NCBI GenBank assembly: GCA_017302455.1
Contig: JAFLDO010000029.1
Span: forward strand, 1-63,203
DNA from: Accumulibacter sp.
GTDB taxonomy: Bacteria; Pseudomonadota; Gammaproteobacteria; Burkholderiales; Rhodocyclaceae
Length of the DNA: 63,203 nucleotides
Reading direction: 5' to 3'
The position numbers and the translations under genes were made by a program. Every line of letters starts with the position of its first letter. Position 1 is the stretch's first letter. Shown one piece after another: positions 17,080 to 26,589 of this stretch. The notes under the pieces were generated by a model, which worked only from the letters and a program-made list of their open reading frames with translations, was not told where the DNA came from and searched no databases.

Positions 17080-19026
17080 ATGCCGCGCATCGTTCTCGCC
17101 TGTCTGACCACTCTCCTGTTGACTGCCGCGACCTGGCGGCCGGCATCGGCGGCCGCACCCGCCGAGCCGACCGTTGCGCGCAAGACCCTCGCCGCCTTCG
17201 CCAGCGAACAGGATCTGACCGGCCTCTTCAAGCGCTGGGCCGACGAAGCGCAGCGGCGGCGCGAGGAGCAGCAACGGGCGCGCCGCGAACAGGCCGCCAG
17301 TGGTGCACTCGGCCAACAGGTTCCACCTTCGCCGGCGCCGACGGCGGCCCCCGCGGCAGCGTCGGTGGCCAAGGAAGCCGCGGCCGGAAAGGCCGACTCG
17401 GTGACCAACGTCCAGCACGCGGGTGTCGATGAAGGCGGCATCGTCAAGCTGCACGGGGACCATCTGGTGATCCTGCGGCGTGGCCGCCTGTTCACGGTCA
17501 ACATCGGTGGCGAGGATCTGCGCCCGGTTTCCGCGGTCGATGCCTTCGGCAGCGACGTCGACCCGGGCGGCGCCTGGTACGACGAAATGCTGATCGCCGG
17601 CAACACCATTGTCGTCATCGGCTACAGCTACGCGCGCGGCGGCACCGAGATCGGCGTCTTCGACATCTCGCGCGCGGGGCAACTCACCTATCGGGCGACC
17701 TATCACCTGCGCTCGAACGACTACTACTCGTCGCGCAACTACGCCAGTCGGCTGATCGGCAGCAAGCTGATCGTCTACTCGCCGCATGTGCTCAGTCCGT
17801 GGGGCGATCCCTGGGCGGCGTTCCCGGCCATGCGTCGCTGGCGCCCGGGGGCGCTGCCGGCCGATTTTCGGCGGATTACCCCGGCGACACGGATCTACCG
17901 TACCGACGAGGCGCTCGACCCGTTCGCCGGTGTCGCCCTGCACAGTGTCTCGATCTGCGACCTCGCCAAGCCCGAGATGGACTGCCAGAGCACGGCCGTG
18001 CTGGGGCCGCCGGGGCGCGTTTTCTACGTTTCGCCGAATTCGGTCTTCGTGTGGACGACGGCTGGCCGGGGTGGACCACAGGCGACTGCTCCGCTTTCCG
18101 CCGTCTTCCGCATTCCGCTCGATGGCTCGGCACCGAGTGCGCTGAAGACGCTCGGCAGCCCGATCGACCAGTTTTCCTTCCACGAGGACGACAGCGGGAT
18201 GCTGAACGTGCTGCTGCGGGCCAACGGCCGTGGCGAGGGCATGTGGGCAGCCGAAGTCAATTATGGCGACCTGGCCTTGTTGCGCGTGCCGCTGGCGAGT
18301 TTCTCCGATGGCCGTGACAGCGCGCCCGTCGACGCCTACCGCCGGTTGCCGAAAGCCGCCGGTCAGGCGCTGCAGAGTCGCTATATCGGTCCGTATCTGC
18401 TGTACGGCGCCGGCACCGGCTGGCACGCGCCACAGCCGACGACCCAGTCGCAGGTGTATGCGGTGCGCTACGCGCAGGGCGATGTCTACGAACTGCCGCT
18501 GCCGCACTCGGTAGACCGCCTCGAAGCGTTGGGCAGCAACGGCCTAGTCGTCGGTAGCGATGGCAAGGATCTGCACCTGACCAGCCTGCGTCTGGCGCGT
18601 TTGCCAGTGACCGCCGACCGCTACACGCGCAAGGACGCCGCGCAGGGCGAAACGCGCAGCCACGGCTTTTTCTACAAGGCCGAGAGCGAGTTCGACGGCC
18701 TGCTCGGCCTGCCGATCGTCGGCGGCAGCGAGCCCGGCACGCGCCAGCTCCAGGCCGAGTCAGCGGCCTTGCTCTTCCTGCGCAACCGCGGTCTGTCGTT
18801 GAGCGAACTCGGTACCCTGAAGGCGCGGCCATCGGCCGGCGACCGCAACGACGGCTGCCGTGCCTCGTGCGTTGATTGGTACGGCAACTCGCGGCCGCTG
18901 TTCGTGCGCGGACGCGTGTTTGCCCTGATGGGCTACGAAATCGTCGAAGGGAAGGTCGATGCGAAGCGCATCGTCGAGACGCGGCGGGTAAACTTTGCGC
19001 CGGCCATGTTGCAGGTGACGAGGTAA
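17080..19026 (+). CDS. Secreted beta-propeller-domain protein
   Basis: 648 residues. ATG 17080 is preferred because GAAAGGA precedes it and a good Sec signal follows (RIVLACLTTLLLTAATW, cleavage near ASAAAP). A charged coiled segment (RWADEAQRRREEQQRARREQ) and a Pro/Ala linker lead into the family's entry phrase DSVTNVQHAGVDEGGIVKLHG. Repeated blades follow (GGTEIGVFDISRAGQLTYRATY; NDYYSSRNYASRLIGSKLIVY). This matches the bacterial beta-propeller domain family of uncharacterised function. A paired-Cys segment DGCRASCVDWYG lies near the C-terminus. It is probably periplasmic. Its role beside cti is unknown. Confidence 0.75.
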   Translation: MPRIVLACLTTLLLTAATWRPASAAAPAEPTVARKTLAAFASEQDLTGLFKRWADEAQRRREEQQRARREQAASGALGQQVPPSPAPTAAPAAASVAKEAAAGKADSVTNVQHAGVDEGGIVKLHGDHLVILRRGRLFTVNIGGEDLRPVSAVDAFGSDVDPGGAWYDEMLIAGNTIVVIGYSYARGGTEIGVFDISRAGQLTYRATYHLRSNDYYSSRNYASRLIGSKLIVYSPHVLSPWGDPWAAFPAMRRWRPGALPADFRRITPATRIYRTDEALDPFAGVALHSVSICDLAKPEMDCQSTAVLGPPGRVFYVSPNSVFVWTTAGRGGPQATAPLSAVFRIPLDGSAPSALKTLGSPIDQFSFHEDDSGMLNVLLRANGRGEGMWAAEVNYGDLALLRVPLASFSDGRDSAPVDAYRRLPKAAGQALQSRYIGPYLLYGAGTGWHAPQPTTQSQVYAVRYAQGDVYELPLPHSVDRLEALGSNGLVVGSDGKDLHLTSLRLARLPVTADRYTRKDAAQGETRSHGFFYKAESEFDGLLGLPIVGGSEPGTRQLQAESAALLFLRNRGLSLSELGTLKARPSAGDRNDGCRASCVDWYGNSRPLFVRGRVFALMGYEIVEGKVDAKRIVETRRVNFAPAMLQVTR

Positions 19027-19144
19027 GCCGGACGGGCAGGTCCGCAGGGCTGTGACGGCGGCCGGCCGTTGTCGGCGCCGCGGGGGGAGGGCGGTGTCCC
19101 ATCCCGGCTGGCTGAACGGGCACGCGTAGCGGTGCCGCCCGCAC

Positions 19145-19176
19145 AAAAAAGCCATGCCGCCCGCAGGCGGCATGGC
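19145..19176 (-). terminator. Intrinsic terminator for the acyl-CoA synthetase gene
   Basis: Perfect 11-bp stem (19151-19161 with 19166-19176) and a 4-nt loop. Read on the minus strand it is followed at once by six T (19150-19145). It lies 62 bp past the end of the minus-strand synthetase gene. Confidence 0.88.
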
Positions 19177-19238
19177 CGGCTTGCCCGGGCCGCGTCCTCG
19201 GCAATCGAGGACCCGGCGCGGAAGCGTCGCCATCCGGC

Positions 19239-20915
19239 TCAGAACTCGAAGTCTTCCTCGTAGAACTCGAGCGCGCCACGCGGTGCGGCACCACGGTCCT
19301 GCTCTCCCTTGCGTAGTTCGACGCGGCGAATCTTGCCCGAGATGGTCTTCGGCAGTTCGCCGAACTCCAGTCGCCGCACGCGTTTGTAAGGCGACAGACG
19401 GCTGCGCAGGAAGACGAAGATGTCGCGCGCCAGTTCGCGGCTCGGCTCGTAGCCGGCGCGCAGGGTGAGGAAGGCCTTCGGGACCGCCAGGCGCAGGGCG
19501 TCCGGACTCGGCACGACGGCGGCTTCCGCAACCGCTTCGTGCTCGATCAGCACGCTTTCGAGTTCGAACGGGCTGATGCGATAGTCGGAAGCCTTGAAGA
19601 CATCGTCGGCGCGTCCGACATAGGTGATGTAGCCATCGGCGTCGATCGCCGCGGTATCGCCGGTGTGATAGAAGCCGTCCCGCATCACCTCGGCGGTCTT
19701 TTCGGGATCGTCGGCATAGGAAATCATCAGTCCGATCGGCCGCGACGCGAGGTCGAGACAGATTTCACCTTCCTCGGCAACATGGCCGTCCATGTCCACC
19801 AGGCGCACCTGATAGCCCGGCATCGGCCGACCCATCGAACCGAGCTTGACTGGCTGGCCAGGCGAGTTGCCGACCTGTGCCGTCGTTTCGGTCTGCCCGA
19901 AACCGTCGCGCAAGGTGATTCCCCATGCTTCCTTGACCTGGTCGATGACTTCCGGATTGAGCGGCTCACCGGCGCCGATCAGTTCGCGCACCTTGACCGG
20001 ATACTTGCGCAGGTCTTCCTGGATCAGCATCCGCCACACCGTCGGCGGCGCGCACAGCGTCGTCACCGAGCAGCGGACCAGCGTCTCGAGGATTGCCGCC
20101 GCCGTGAAGCGCGAGTAGTTGAAAATGAAGATCGTCGCACCGGCGTTCCAGGGCGCGAAAAAGCAGCTCCACGCATGCTTGGCCCAGCCCGGCGAGCTGA
20201 TGTTCCAGTGCACGTCGCCGGGTTGCAGCCCCAGCCAGTACATCGTCGACAGGTGCCCGACCGGATAGCTCTGCTGGCTGTGCAGCACCAGTTTCGGCTT
20301 CGAGGTGGTGCCCGAGGTGAAGTACAGGAGTTGCGGATCGGTAGCCAGCGTCGGCCCGTCGGGGGCGAAGTCGGTCGACTCCTGGTAGGCCTGTTCGAGC
20401 TGCTGCCAGCCCGCCACTGCCCCGCCGACCGTCGTGCGCGTGTAGTCGCCCGGCAGGCTGGTAAATTTATCGGTGTGCGTGTGGCCGATGATCACGTGCC
20501 GCACCTGACCCCGGTCGAGGCGGTCGCGCAGGTCGTCGGGAGCGAGCAGCGTCGTTGCCGGCGTCAATACCGCGCCGAGCTTGATCGCCGCCAGCATCGT
20601 GTCCCACAGCGGTACTTCGTTGCCGAGCATCATCAGGATGCGATCGCCACGCTTGACGCCCTGGCCGCGCAGCCAGTTGGCGACCTGGTTCGAGCGCTGC
20701 GACATTTGCGAATAGGACATCTTCTGTTCCGAGCCGTCCTCGTTCACCACCCACAGCGCCGGCCGGTCGTTGCCCTTCGCCATCACGTCGAAGTAGTCCA
20801 GCGCCCAGTTGAACTCGGTCAACTGCGGCGGCTGGTAATCCCGATACGCGGTCTCGTAGTCCGTGCGGTGCGCCTGAAGGAAATCGCGTGCCTGGACGAA
20901 AGCCGAATAAGACAT
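19239..20915 (-). CDS. Acyl-CoA synthetase (AMP-forming), ACS/medium-chain type
   Basis: 558 residues. It activates a carboxylic acid to acyl-AMP and then acyl-CoA. Start ATG 20915 has a strong AAAGGAG site; the longer open frame to 21149 is ignored. Motifs are the P-loop YFTSGTTSKPK near residue 190, the A5 motif GFGQTETTA near 350, YHTGDTAAIDADGYITYVGRADD near 430, and the adenylating Lys in LPKTISGKIRR near 530. The PATTLLAP and SPGWAKHAWSCFFAPWNAGAT regions resemble medium-chain or short-chain acyl-CoA synthetases. It is monocistronic with its own terminator. The exact acid is unknown. Confidence 0.88.
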   Translation of the reverse strand: MSYSAFVQARDFLQAHRTDYETAYRDYQPPQLTEFNWALDYFDVMAKGNDRPALWVVNEDGSEQKMSYSQMSQRSNQVANWLRGQGVKRGDRILMMLGNEVPLWDTMLAAIKLGAVLTPATTLLAPDDLRDRLDRGQVRHVIIGHTHTDKFTSLPGDYTRTTVGGAVAGWQQLEQAYQESTDFAPDGPTLATDPQLLYFTSGTTSKPKLVLHSQQSYPVGHLSTMYWLGLQPGDVHWNISSPGWAKHAWSCFFAPWNAGATIFIFNYSRFTAAAILETLVRCSVTTLCAPPTVWRMLIQEDLRKYPVKVRELIGAGEPLNPEVIDQVKEAWGITLRDGFGQTETTAQVGNSPGQPVKLGSMGRPMPGYQVRLVDMDGHVAEEGEICLDLASRPIGLMISYADDPEKTAEVMRDGFYHTGDTAAIDADGYITYVGRADDVFKASDYRISPFELESVLIEHEAVAEAAVVPSPDALRLAVPKAFLTLRAGYEPSRELARDIFVFLRSRLSPYKRVRRLEFGELPKTISGKIRRVELRKGEQDRGAAPRGALEFYEEDFEF

Positions 20916-21411
20916 GTTTGCTCCTTTCTTCTTGATGAAACCACCGGGCAGCCGATCCGCGCAGACTCGCGCAGCAGGTTGAAAACCAACCGGCGTCCCT
21001 CCCCATTGAATCGCAGGTCCCGGCCAGGAGCGGCCTCGCTGGTCGGCCACACACTCGGGTGCAACGTCCCGATGGCCGTCTCCTGCCCATCGATACCTGC
21101 TTGGTCTTGCAGGCCATGATTGTAAGGGACTTACCGCGTCGGCAGCCATGGCCCGAATCTGGAATTTTCTCGCTGCGGCGCACGTAGTCTTACGCCATGC
21201 GACCGGGTCGGCGCAAACTCGCGTCGAACGCCGTCTGGAGACAGCCGTGGACCCCGCCGTGCACCCTGCCGAACACCCTCGTTGCTACCAATCTTGCCGA
21301 CCCGTGATCGGTGGCACTGTGGCCGACGGTGTCCCCCTGCAAGGCCCCGGACGTCGAATATCCGCATGAACGGGATGCGGTTATGATGACGGACAACAAG
21401 AAGAGGATGAC
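20916..21411. other. Divergent intergenic region between acyl-CoA synthetase and the CRISPR operon
   Basis: 496 bp without a credible gene; short frames on both strands lack ribosome sites. It should hold the promoters of the synthetase (minus) and of the WYL-cas operon (plus). The only clear motif I see is the palindrome at 21358-21384. Confidence 0.6.
21358..21384. promoter_or_regulatory. Palindromic operator candidate upstream of the WYL regulator
   Basis: Arms ATATCCGCAT and ATGCGGTTAT (9 of 10 complementary positions) flank a 7-bp spacer. It is centred about 40 bp upstream of the regulator ATG, where a dimeric repressor would block the promoter. Binding by the WYL protein is inferred, not shown. 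Confidence 0.5.
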
Positions 21412-22383
21412 ATGACCCAGGCCGAGCGCTTCGGCATCATCGAACGGCTGCTGCTGGCGCGCGGCAGCGTTGGCTTTGCCGATCTGCAGGATCGACTCGG
21501 CGTGTCGCGCGCCACCCTGTTTCGCGATCTGCGCGACTTGCGCGACCGGATGGGTGTTCCCGTCATCCGCGACGGCACCACCGGCAGCTACCGCATCGAC
21601 CGCAGCGTCGAACGCTACCCACTCCCCGGGGTGTGGTTCTCCGCCGGGGAAATCCACGCCTTGCTCAGCATGCAGCAACTGCTTGCCGCCCTCGACACCG
21701 GGGGAATTCTCGCCGAACACATTGCCCCGTTGCGCGAACGCCTGGCCAGCATGCTCGACGTCGGCCAGTATTCCGCCGACAACATCGTCCGGCGCATTCG
21801 CCTTCTCAGCGCGGCTGCCAGGCCTTGCACCCCCCAACATTTCCCGACGATCGCCGCCGCCCTCATGGAGCGTCGGCGGCTCCACATCGACTACCGTGCG
21901 CGCAGCAACGGCGCAACCAGCCAGCGAGAGATCTCGCCCCAGCGCCTGACGCACTACCGCGACAACTGGTACCTCGACGCCTGGTGTCACCTGCGCGACG
22001 AGCTGCGCAGCTTCGCCGTCGACGCCATCAAGACTGTCAAGCCCGCCGAAGCTCCAGCCATCGACATCGCCGACCCCGAACTCGATGCCGCGCTAGCTGC
22101 CGGCTACGGCATCTTCGCCGGCAGCGACGTCCGCTGGGCGACGCTCGTCTTCACCGCCGAACGCGCCCGTTGGGTCGCCGCCGAGAACTGGCACGCGCAG
22201 CAGGAAGGCCACTTCCTGGACGATGGCAGCTATCAATTGCGCGTGCCTTACAGCAACGACCCGGAGTTGGTCATGGACATTCTGAAGTACGGGCCGGATT
22301 GCCAAGTGGTCGAGCCGGTGGAGTTGCGGGAGAAGGTGAGGGGGTTGCTGGGGGAGGCGGTGGGGAGGTATCGCGATGAGTGA
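21412..22383 (+). CDS. WYL-domain transcriptional regulator coupled to cas3
   Basis: 323 residues. An N-terminal winged helix-turn-helix of the DeoR/HTH_11 type (residues 1-60, with SVGFADLQDRLGVSRATLFRD) is followed by a central WYL domain (RRRLHIDYRARSNG to DNWYLDAWCHLRDELRSFAVDAI, about 155-205). A C-terminal WCX extension ends in DPELVMDILKYGPDCQVVEP. AAGAGG at 21401-21406 serves the ATG. The last 8 bp overlap cas3, so the regulator is translated with the interference genes. WYL regulators are known to control several CRISPR-Cas systems, probably by sensing nucleotides or nucleic acids. A role as autorepressor or activator of this operon is likely but inferred. Confidence 0.88.
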   Translation: MTQAERFGIIERLLLARGSVGFADLQDRLGVSRATLFRDLRDLRDRMGVPVIRDGTTGSYRIDRSVERYPLPGVWFSAGEIHALLSMQQLLAALDTGGILAEHIAPLRERLASMLDVGQYSADNIVRRIRLLSAAARPCTPQHFPTIAAALMERRRLHIDYRARSNGATSQREISPQRLTHYRDNWYLDAWCHLRDELRSFAVDAIKTVKPAEAPAIDIADPELDAALAAGYGIFAGSDVRWATLVFTAERARWVAAENWHAQQEGHFLDDGSYQLRVPYSNDPELVMDILKYGPDCQVVEPVELREKVRGLLGEAVGRYRDE

Positions 22384-24991
22384 GGAGAAGCCCTTGAAAG
22401 ACAGTGAGGCATTTGGGAAGCTGGAGCGTGGTGCAGATGGAAACGTTCTTCGCTCACACCCTCTGATTGATCACATGATCGACGTGGCGGCGTGCTTTTG
22501 CCGACTGGCGGGTTGTCGTTCAATCCGACGCGCGATGGAAAGGAGCGCTGGGCGGCAACTCACAGATCAGGATGTTACCCGTTTGGCGGTGCTGGCCTTC
22601 CTGCACGACATCGGCAAGGCAAACAGCGGATTCCAGGCCAAGCGCTGGCGGGATCGGATACCTGTAGCTTGGCCGGTAAGGATCTCCGCGGGGCACGGTC
22701 CTGAGGCCTTCAAACTCTTCGACGTGCCAACGGCTGCAGCAGCAGTGCAGCCACTGATCGAGCAAGTCTGTTCCTGGGGCACGGCCTCTGACCCACTGTT
22801 GATTGCCAGTATCAGTCACCACGGGCGACCAATAAAGGACAGCCCCGGCAGCAGCCTCCTCTTTTGGAAGACGCAAACCGGAGCGTACGATCCAGCCTCA
22901 GTACTTAGAGCAATCGCCGAGAGCGCTTTGTGCCTGTATCCGCTGGCCTTCGAGTCTGGCGGGGAGGACTTGCCAGATGCCTCAGCGTTCGGGCATCTGT
23001 TCGCCGGTCTCGTCCAACTGGCCGACTGGCTGGGATCGGACACCCGCTTCTTTGAGTTTTCCGGTCCGGGGGAGGCGAGGGCGGCAAGAGCAACGGACCT
23101 CGCCGACCGGGCCATCACCACCCTCGGTCTGGACGCCGAAGACTGGCGCGAGCGACTCATCGCGACCAAGCAGGACTTTGCCAGGACCTTTGGCGGATTC
23201 CCACCACACCCCATCCAGGCCGCCATGGGCGACGACACTCTTGGGCCGCTGGTTATCCTTGAATCCGAAACCGGCAGCGGCAAGACCGAGGCCGCGCTCT
23301 GGCGCTATCTGCAGCTTTTTCGCGCAGGAGAAGTGGATAGTCTCTACTTTGCCTTGCCAACACGAGTCGCCGCGGGCCAGCTCTACAAACGGGTGCAGGA
23401 CACTCTTGATCGCCTTTGGCCGGAGAATCCACCGCTGGCCTTGCGCGCTTTGCCCGGCTACGTCGCTGCCGATGGCCAAGAAGCCAAGGCTTTGCCCGAT
23501 TTCAAGGTGCTGTGGAGTGATGACCTGAATGATCAGGCGGCTCCACACCGCTGGGCCGGCGAGAACGCCAAGCGTTTTCTCGCCGCCCCGATTGCCGTCG
23601 GCACCATCGACCAGGCACTGCTCGGCGCCCTGCAGGTTGCCCATGCCCACCTGCGCCACGCCACCTTGGCTCGCAGCCTGCTGGTGGTCGATGAAGTGCA
23701 CGCTTCCGATGCCTACATGACGGTGCTGCTTGAACAGTTGCTGAAGGCGCACCTGAACTGCGGTGGGCACGCCGTGTTGCTCTCTGCGACGCTGGGCTCC
23801 AGGGCTCGCAACCGTTACCTCGCGCTGAACGCAGAAAGCCGGACTTCTTCGCTGCTCGCAGCGATGCCCTTCGCCGATGCCTGTCAGGTGCCCTATCCAG
23901 CGATTTCGGACAACCAGAGCCTGTGCGCGGTAGCGGGAACTGGGCAGTGCAAGTGCGTACGTTGGACAGCGCGCGACATCATTGACTCGCCTGAGCACAT
24001 TGTCGAACTGGCGCTGGCGGCTGCCGCTCAGGGAGCCAAGGTGCTGATCGTTCGCAACACCGTGCCGGCCGCGATCGCCACCGTCGCGGCACTGGAAGCC
24101 AAGGTGCCAGACCGTGCGTGGCTGTTCCAGATAAACGGCGTGGTCACGCTGCATCACAGCCGTTTCAGTCGCCAGGACAGACCGATACTCGATGCCGCGA
24201 TCGAAGAACGCTTGGGCAAGAACCGGTCAAGCGGCGCCTTGATCGTCGTCGGCACCCAGACCCTTGAACAGAGTCTCGATATCGACGCCGATTTCCTGAT
24301 CACCGACCTGTGCCCTATGGACGTCCTACTGCAGCGCATCGGTCGTCTGCATCGCCACGCCAACGAGCGTCCCGAGCCTTACCACATTGCTCAGGTCGTG
24401 ATTCTGACACCGACAGGGAATGACCTGACGCCGCTGCTTACCCGCCCGAAAAACGGGCTCGGGCGCCACCGGAACGGCGGCGGTGTGTATGACGACCTGC
24501 GCGTCCTCGAAGCGACACGCCGATTGCTGGCCGATAAGCCGGTAGTTAACATTCCCGACGACAACCGCTATCTGGTGGAGGCAGCGACGCATCCAGAGCG
24601 GCTTGAAGCCTTGCAAGCTGAACTCGGCGAGGCGTGGCAAAGCCTCGCAGCAAAGCTCGAAGGAGACACGAGCGCGGAAAAAACCATCGGCCATCTGCAT
24701 ACGCTGGACGTGCAACAACGATTTGGCGAGGAGGAGTTCCCCACCGGCGTTCAGGTTGGCACCCGGCTCGGCGCGCAGGACCGAGTAGTGCGCTTTGATG
24801 CGGAACAGCCCGGTCCCTTTGGCGAACCGCTCAAGGCCCTTCCTATCCGCCACCATCTGCTGCCCAAGGACTTGCCGCTGGATGTCGAACCCAGCGCAGT
24901 CACGCACCACGAGAACTGCACCACTTTCCGCTTGGGCGAAGCTCTTTTTCGCTACAGCCGCCTGGGGCTGGAAAGTCTCAAGGACCAATGA
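22376..24991 (+). CDS. cas3: Cas3, HD nuclease-helicase of type I-E CRISPR
   Basis: 871 residues. The N-terminal HD nuclease shows HPLIDHMIDVA (about 25-35), the metal-binding pair His77-Asp78 in HDIGK, and SHHGRP near 148. The superfamily 2 helicase follows with Walker A ETGSGKT near 300, the DEVH box from Asp439, and motif VI-like QRIGRLHRH. Cas3 is recruited to Cascade-bound target DNA, then unwinds and degrades it. It is full length for type I-E and intact. It starts inside the WYL gene and its stop overlaps the next frame. Confidence 0.96.
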   Translation: MSEEKPLKDSEAFGKLERGADGNVLRSHPLIDHMIDVAACFCRLAGCRSIRRAMERSAGRQLTDQDVTRLAVLAFLHDIGKANSGFQAKRWRDRIPVAWPVRISAGHGPEAFKLFDVPTAAAAVQPLIEQVCSWGTASDPLLIASISHHGRPIKDSPGSSLLFWKTQTGAYDPASVLRAIAESALCLYPLAFESGGEDLPDASAFGHLFAGLVQLADWLGSDTRFFEFSGPGEARAARATDLADRAITTLGLDAEDWRERLIATKQDFARTFGGFPPHPIQAAMGDDTLGPLVILESETGSGKTEAALWRYLQLFRAGEVDSLYFALPTRVAAGQLYKRVQDTLDRLWPENPPLALRALPGYVAADGQEAKALPDFKVLWSDDLNDQAAPHRWAGENAKRFLAAPIAVGTIDQALLGALQVAHAHLRHATLARSLLVVDEVHASDAYMTVLLEQLLKAHLNCGGHAVLLSATLGSRARNRYLALNAESRTSSLLAAMPFADACQVPYPAISDNQSLCAVAGTGQCKCVRWTARDIIDSPEHIVELALAAAAQGAKVLIVRNTVPAAIATVAALEAKVPDRAWLFQINGVVTLHHSRFSRQDRPILDAAIEERLGKNRSSGALIVVGTQTLEQSLDIDADFLITDLCPMDVLLQRIGRLHRHANERPEPYHIAQVVILTPTGNDLTPLLTRPKNGLGRHRNGGGVYDDLRVLEATRRLLADKPVVNIPDDNRYLVEAATHPERLEALQAELGEAWQSLAAKLEGDTSAEKTIGHLHTLDVQQRFGEEEFPTGVQVGTRLGAQDRVVRFDAEQPGPFGEPLKALPIRHHLLPKDLPLDVEPSAVTHHENCTTFRLGEALFRYSRLGLESLKDQ

Positions 24992-25011
24992 CCCATTGCC
25001 GGAGATTAGCC

Positions 25012-26589
25012 GTGACGCTGCGCTACAACCTTCTCGATGAACCCCTGATCCGAACCCGGCTTGTGGCCGGCGGGCAACCCAAGTCCTTCAGCCTGCCCAG
25101 CCTGTTTCTTGCGTTGAGGCAGGACGCGGTAAGGGACTTTCCCGCTCTGCGCCCCCATCAACGCCACCCGTGGCATGCCTTTCTCGTGCAACTGGCGGCG
25201 ATTGCCCTGCATCGTGCCGGGCGAAGCGAGCTTTTTGACAGTGAAGCGGCCTGGAGACAAGCCCTGCTGGATCTCACGCCCGAACATCCGGATGGTGCGG
25301 CTTGGTGCCTGATTGCGCCGCACGACCGACCGGCGTTCATGCAGGCGCCGGTGCCAGGCGGGCAAATCGACGGCTGGAAAAATACCCTTCGCGCCGCTGA
25401 CGAGCTGGACATGTTGGTGACCTCGAAGAACCACGACCTGAAAGCTGCCCGAATGCGTCGCGCCGAAGTTGACGATTGGATAATGGCCCTGATCAGCCTG
25501 CAAACGCAGGAAGGCTTTCTGGGCGCGGGAAACTACGGCATCTCTCGCATGAATGGTGGGTTCGCCAGCCGCCCGGCGATCGGCGTGGTGCCAACAGGAC
25601 ACTGGGGCCAGCGTTGGGCAAGAGATGTCAGCGTCCTCTTGACCCATCGCGAGGCCATCGTTGACCAGCAAGGGCTGAAGGACGCAGGAGGCATCTGCCT
25701 CGTGTGGCTGCAACCTTGGGACGGTGAAGCTAGCCTGCCTTTTGGTGCGTTGGACCCTTGGTACATAGAAATCTGTCGCCGAATCCGTCTGTTATTTCGC
25801 GCAGAGATTTCTGCCACGTATGCCATCACCACCGGAAGCAAGGCTTCCCGGATTGACGCCAAGAGCCGCAATGGTCTGACAGGCGACCCGTGGATGCCAA
25901 TTGATCTAGCCGCCGAGAAGGCCCTGACAATAAGCGCTGAAGGGTTCCATTATCGACTTGCTGTCGAGTTGCTTTTCGGCAACAAGTTTTCCCGCCCGGT
26001 TGCGCAAATTGTCAGCGCCGACGATGGACCACACAGCCTTGTTGTACTGACTCAAGGTGTCACCAGGGGGCAAGGAAAGACAGAGGGCTACCACGAACGG
26101 CACATACCCATCTCACCCAAAGTTCGCCAGTTCATGTTGCAAGAGCACACTGACCGACTGGCAAAGGTGGCATCTGACCGCGTGAGTGCCATTGGCCAAG
26201 TACGATCCGTGCTCTGGACTGCGCTTGCTGCATTGTTTGATAAGGGCTCTGCCAAGGACAAGTTCTCGGATAGCGCAAAGAACAAGGCAAGCGACTTCAG
26301 CAAGCCCTTAGAGCAAGCCGAAGACGCCCGTTTTTTCATCGCCCTGAACGAAGAAATAGAGTCCGAGCAACCCGACAACGAGCGCCTGCAATGGCTGGTA
26401 TCGATGGCAGATGCTGCCGAATCTATCCTCAAGCATGCATTCACCGCCGGCCCGCAATGCGGCGAGCAGCGCTACCGCGCTCAGGCCGCGGCCTTATCCC
26501 GATTCCACAGTGGTTTGCGAAACCCCAAGACGCTGCCAGACCTGGCCAACCATCTTCGCCAACTGTCCATTGACAAGGAACTTCCATGA
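25012..26589 (+). CDS. casA: Cas8e (Cse1/CasA), large subunit of type I-E Cascade
   Basis: 525 residues from GTG 25012, chosen because GGAG at 25001-25004 is ideally spaced and the protein then starts VTLRYNLLDEPLIRTRL. An ATG at 24988 overlapping the cas3 stop would add eight residues. Family phrases include FLGAGNYGISRMNGGFASRPAIG and the C-terminal four-helix bundle region. Cse1 recognises the PAM and hands the R-loop to Cas3. It is followed by cse2 with a 4-bp overlap. Confidence 0.93.
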   Translation: MTLRYNLLDEPLIRTRLVAGGQPKSFSLPSLFLALRQDAVRDFPALRPHQRHPWHAFLVQLAAIALHRAGRSELFDSEAAWRQALLDLTPEHPDGAAWCLIAPHDRPAFMQAPVPGGQIDGWKNTLRAADELDMLVTSKNHDLKAARMRRAEVDDWIMALISLQTQEGFLGAGNYGISRMNGGFASRPAIGVVPTGHWGQRWARDVSVLLTHREAIVDQQGLKDAGGICLVWLQPWDGEASLPFGALDPWYIEICRRIRLLFRAEISATYAITTGSKASRIDAKSRNGLTGDPWMPIDLAAEKALTISAEGFHYRLAVELLFGNKFSRPVAQIVSADDGPHSLVVLTQGVTRGQGKTEGYHERHIPISPKVRQFMLQEHTDRLAKVASDRVSAIGQVRSVLWTALAALFDKGSAKDKFSDSAKNKASDFSKPLEQAEDARFFIALNEEIESEQPDNERLQWLVSMADAAESILKHAFTAGPQCGEQRYRAQAAALSRFHSGLRNPKTLPDLANHLRQLSIDKELP

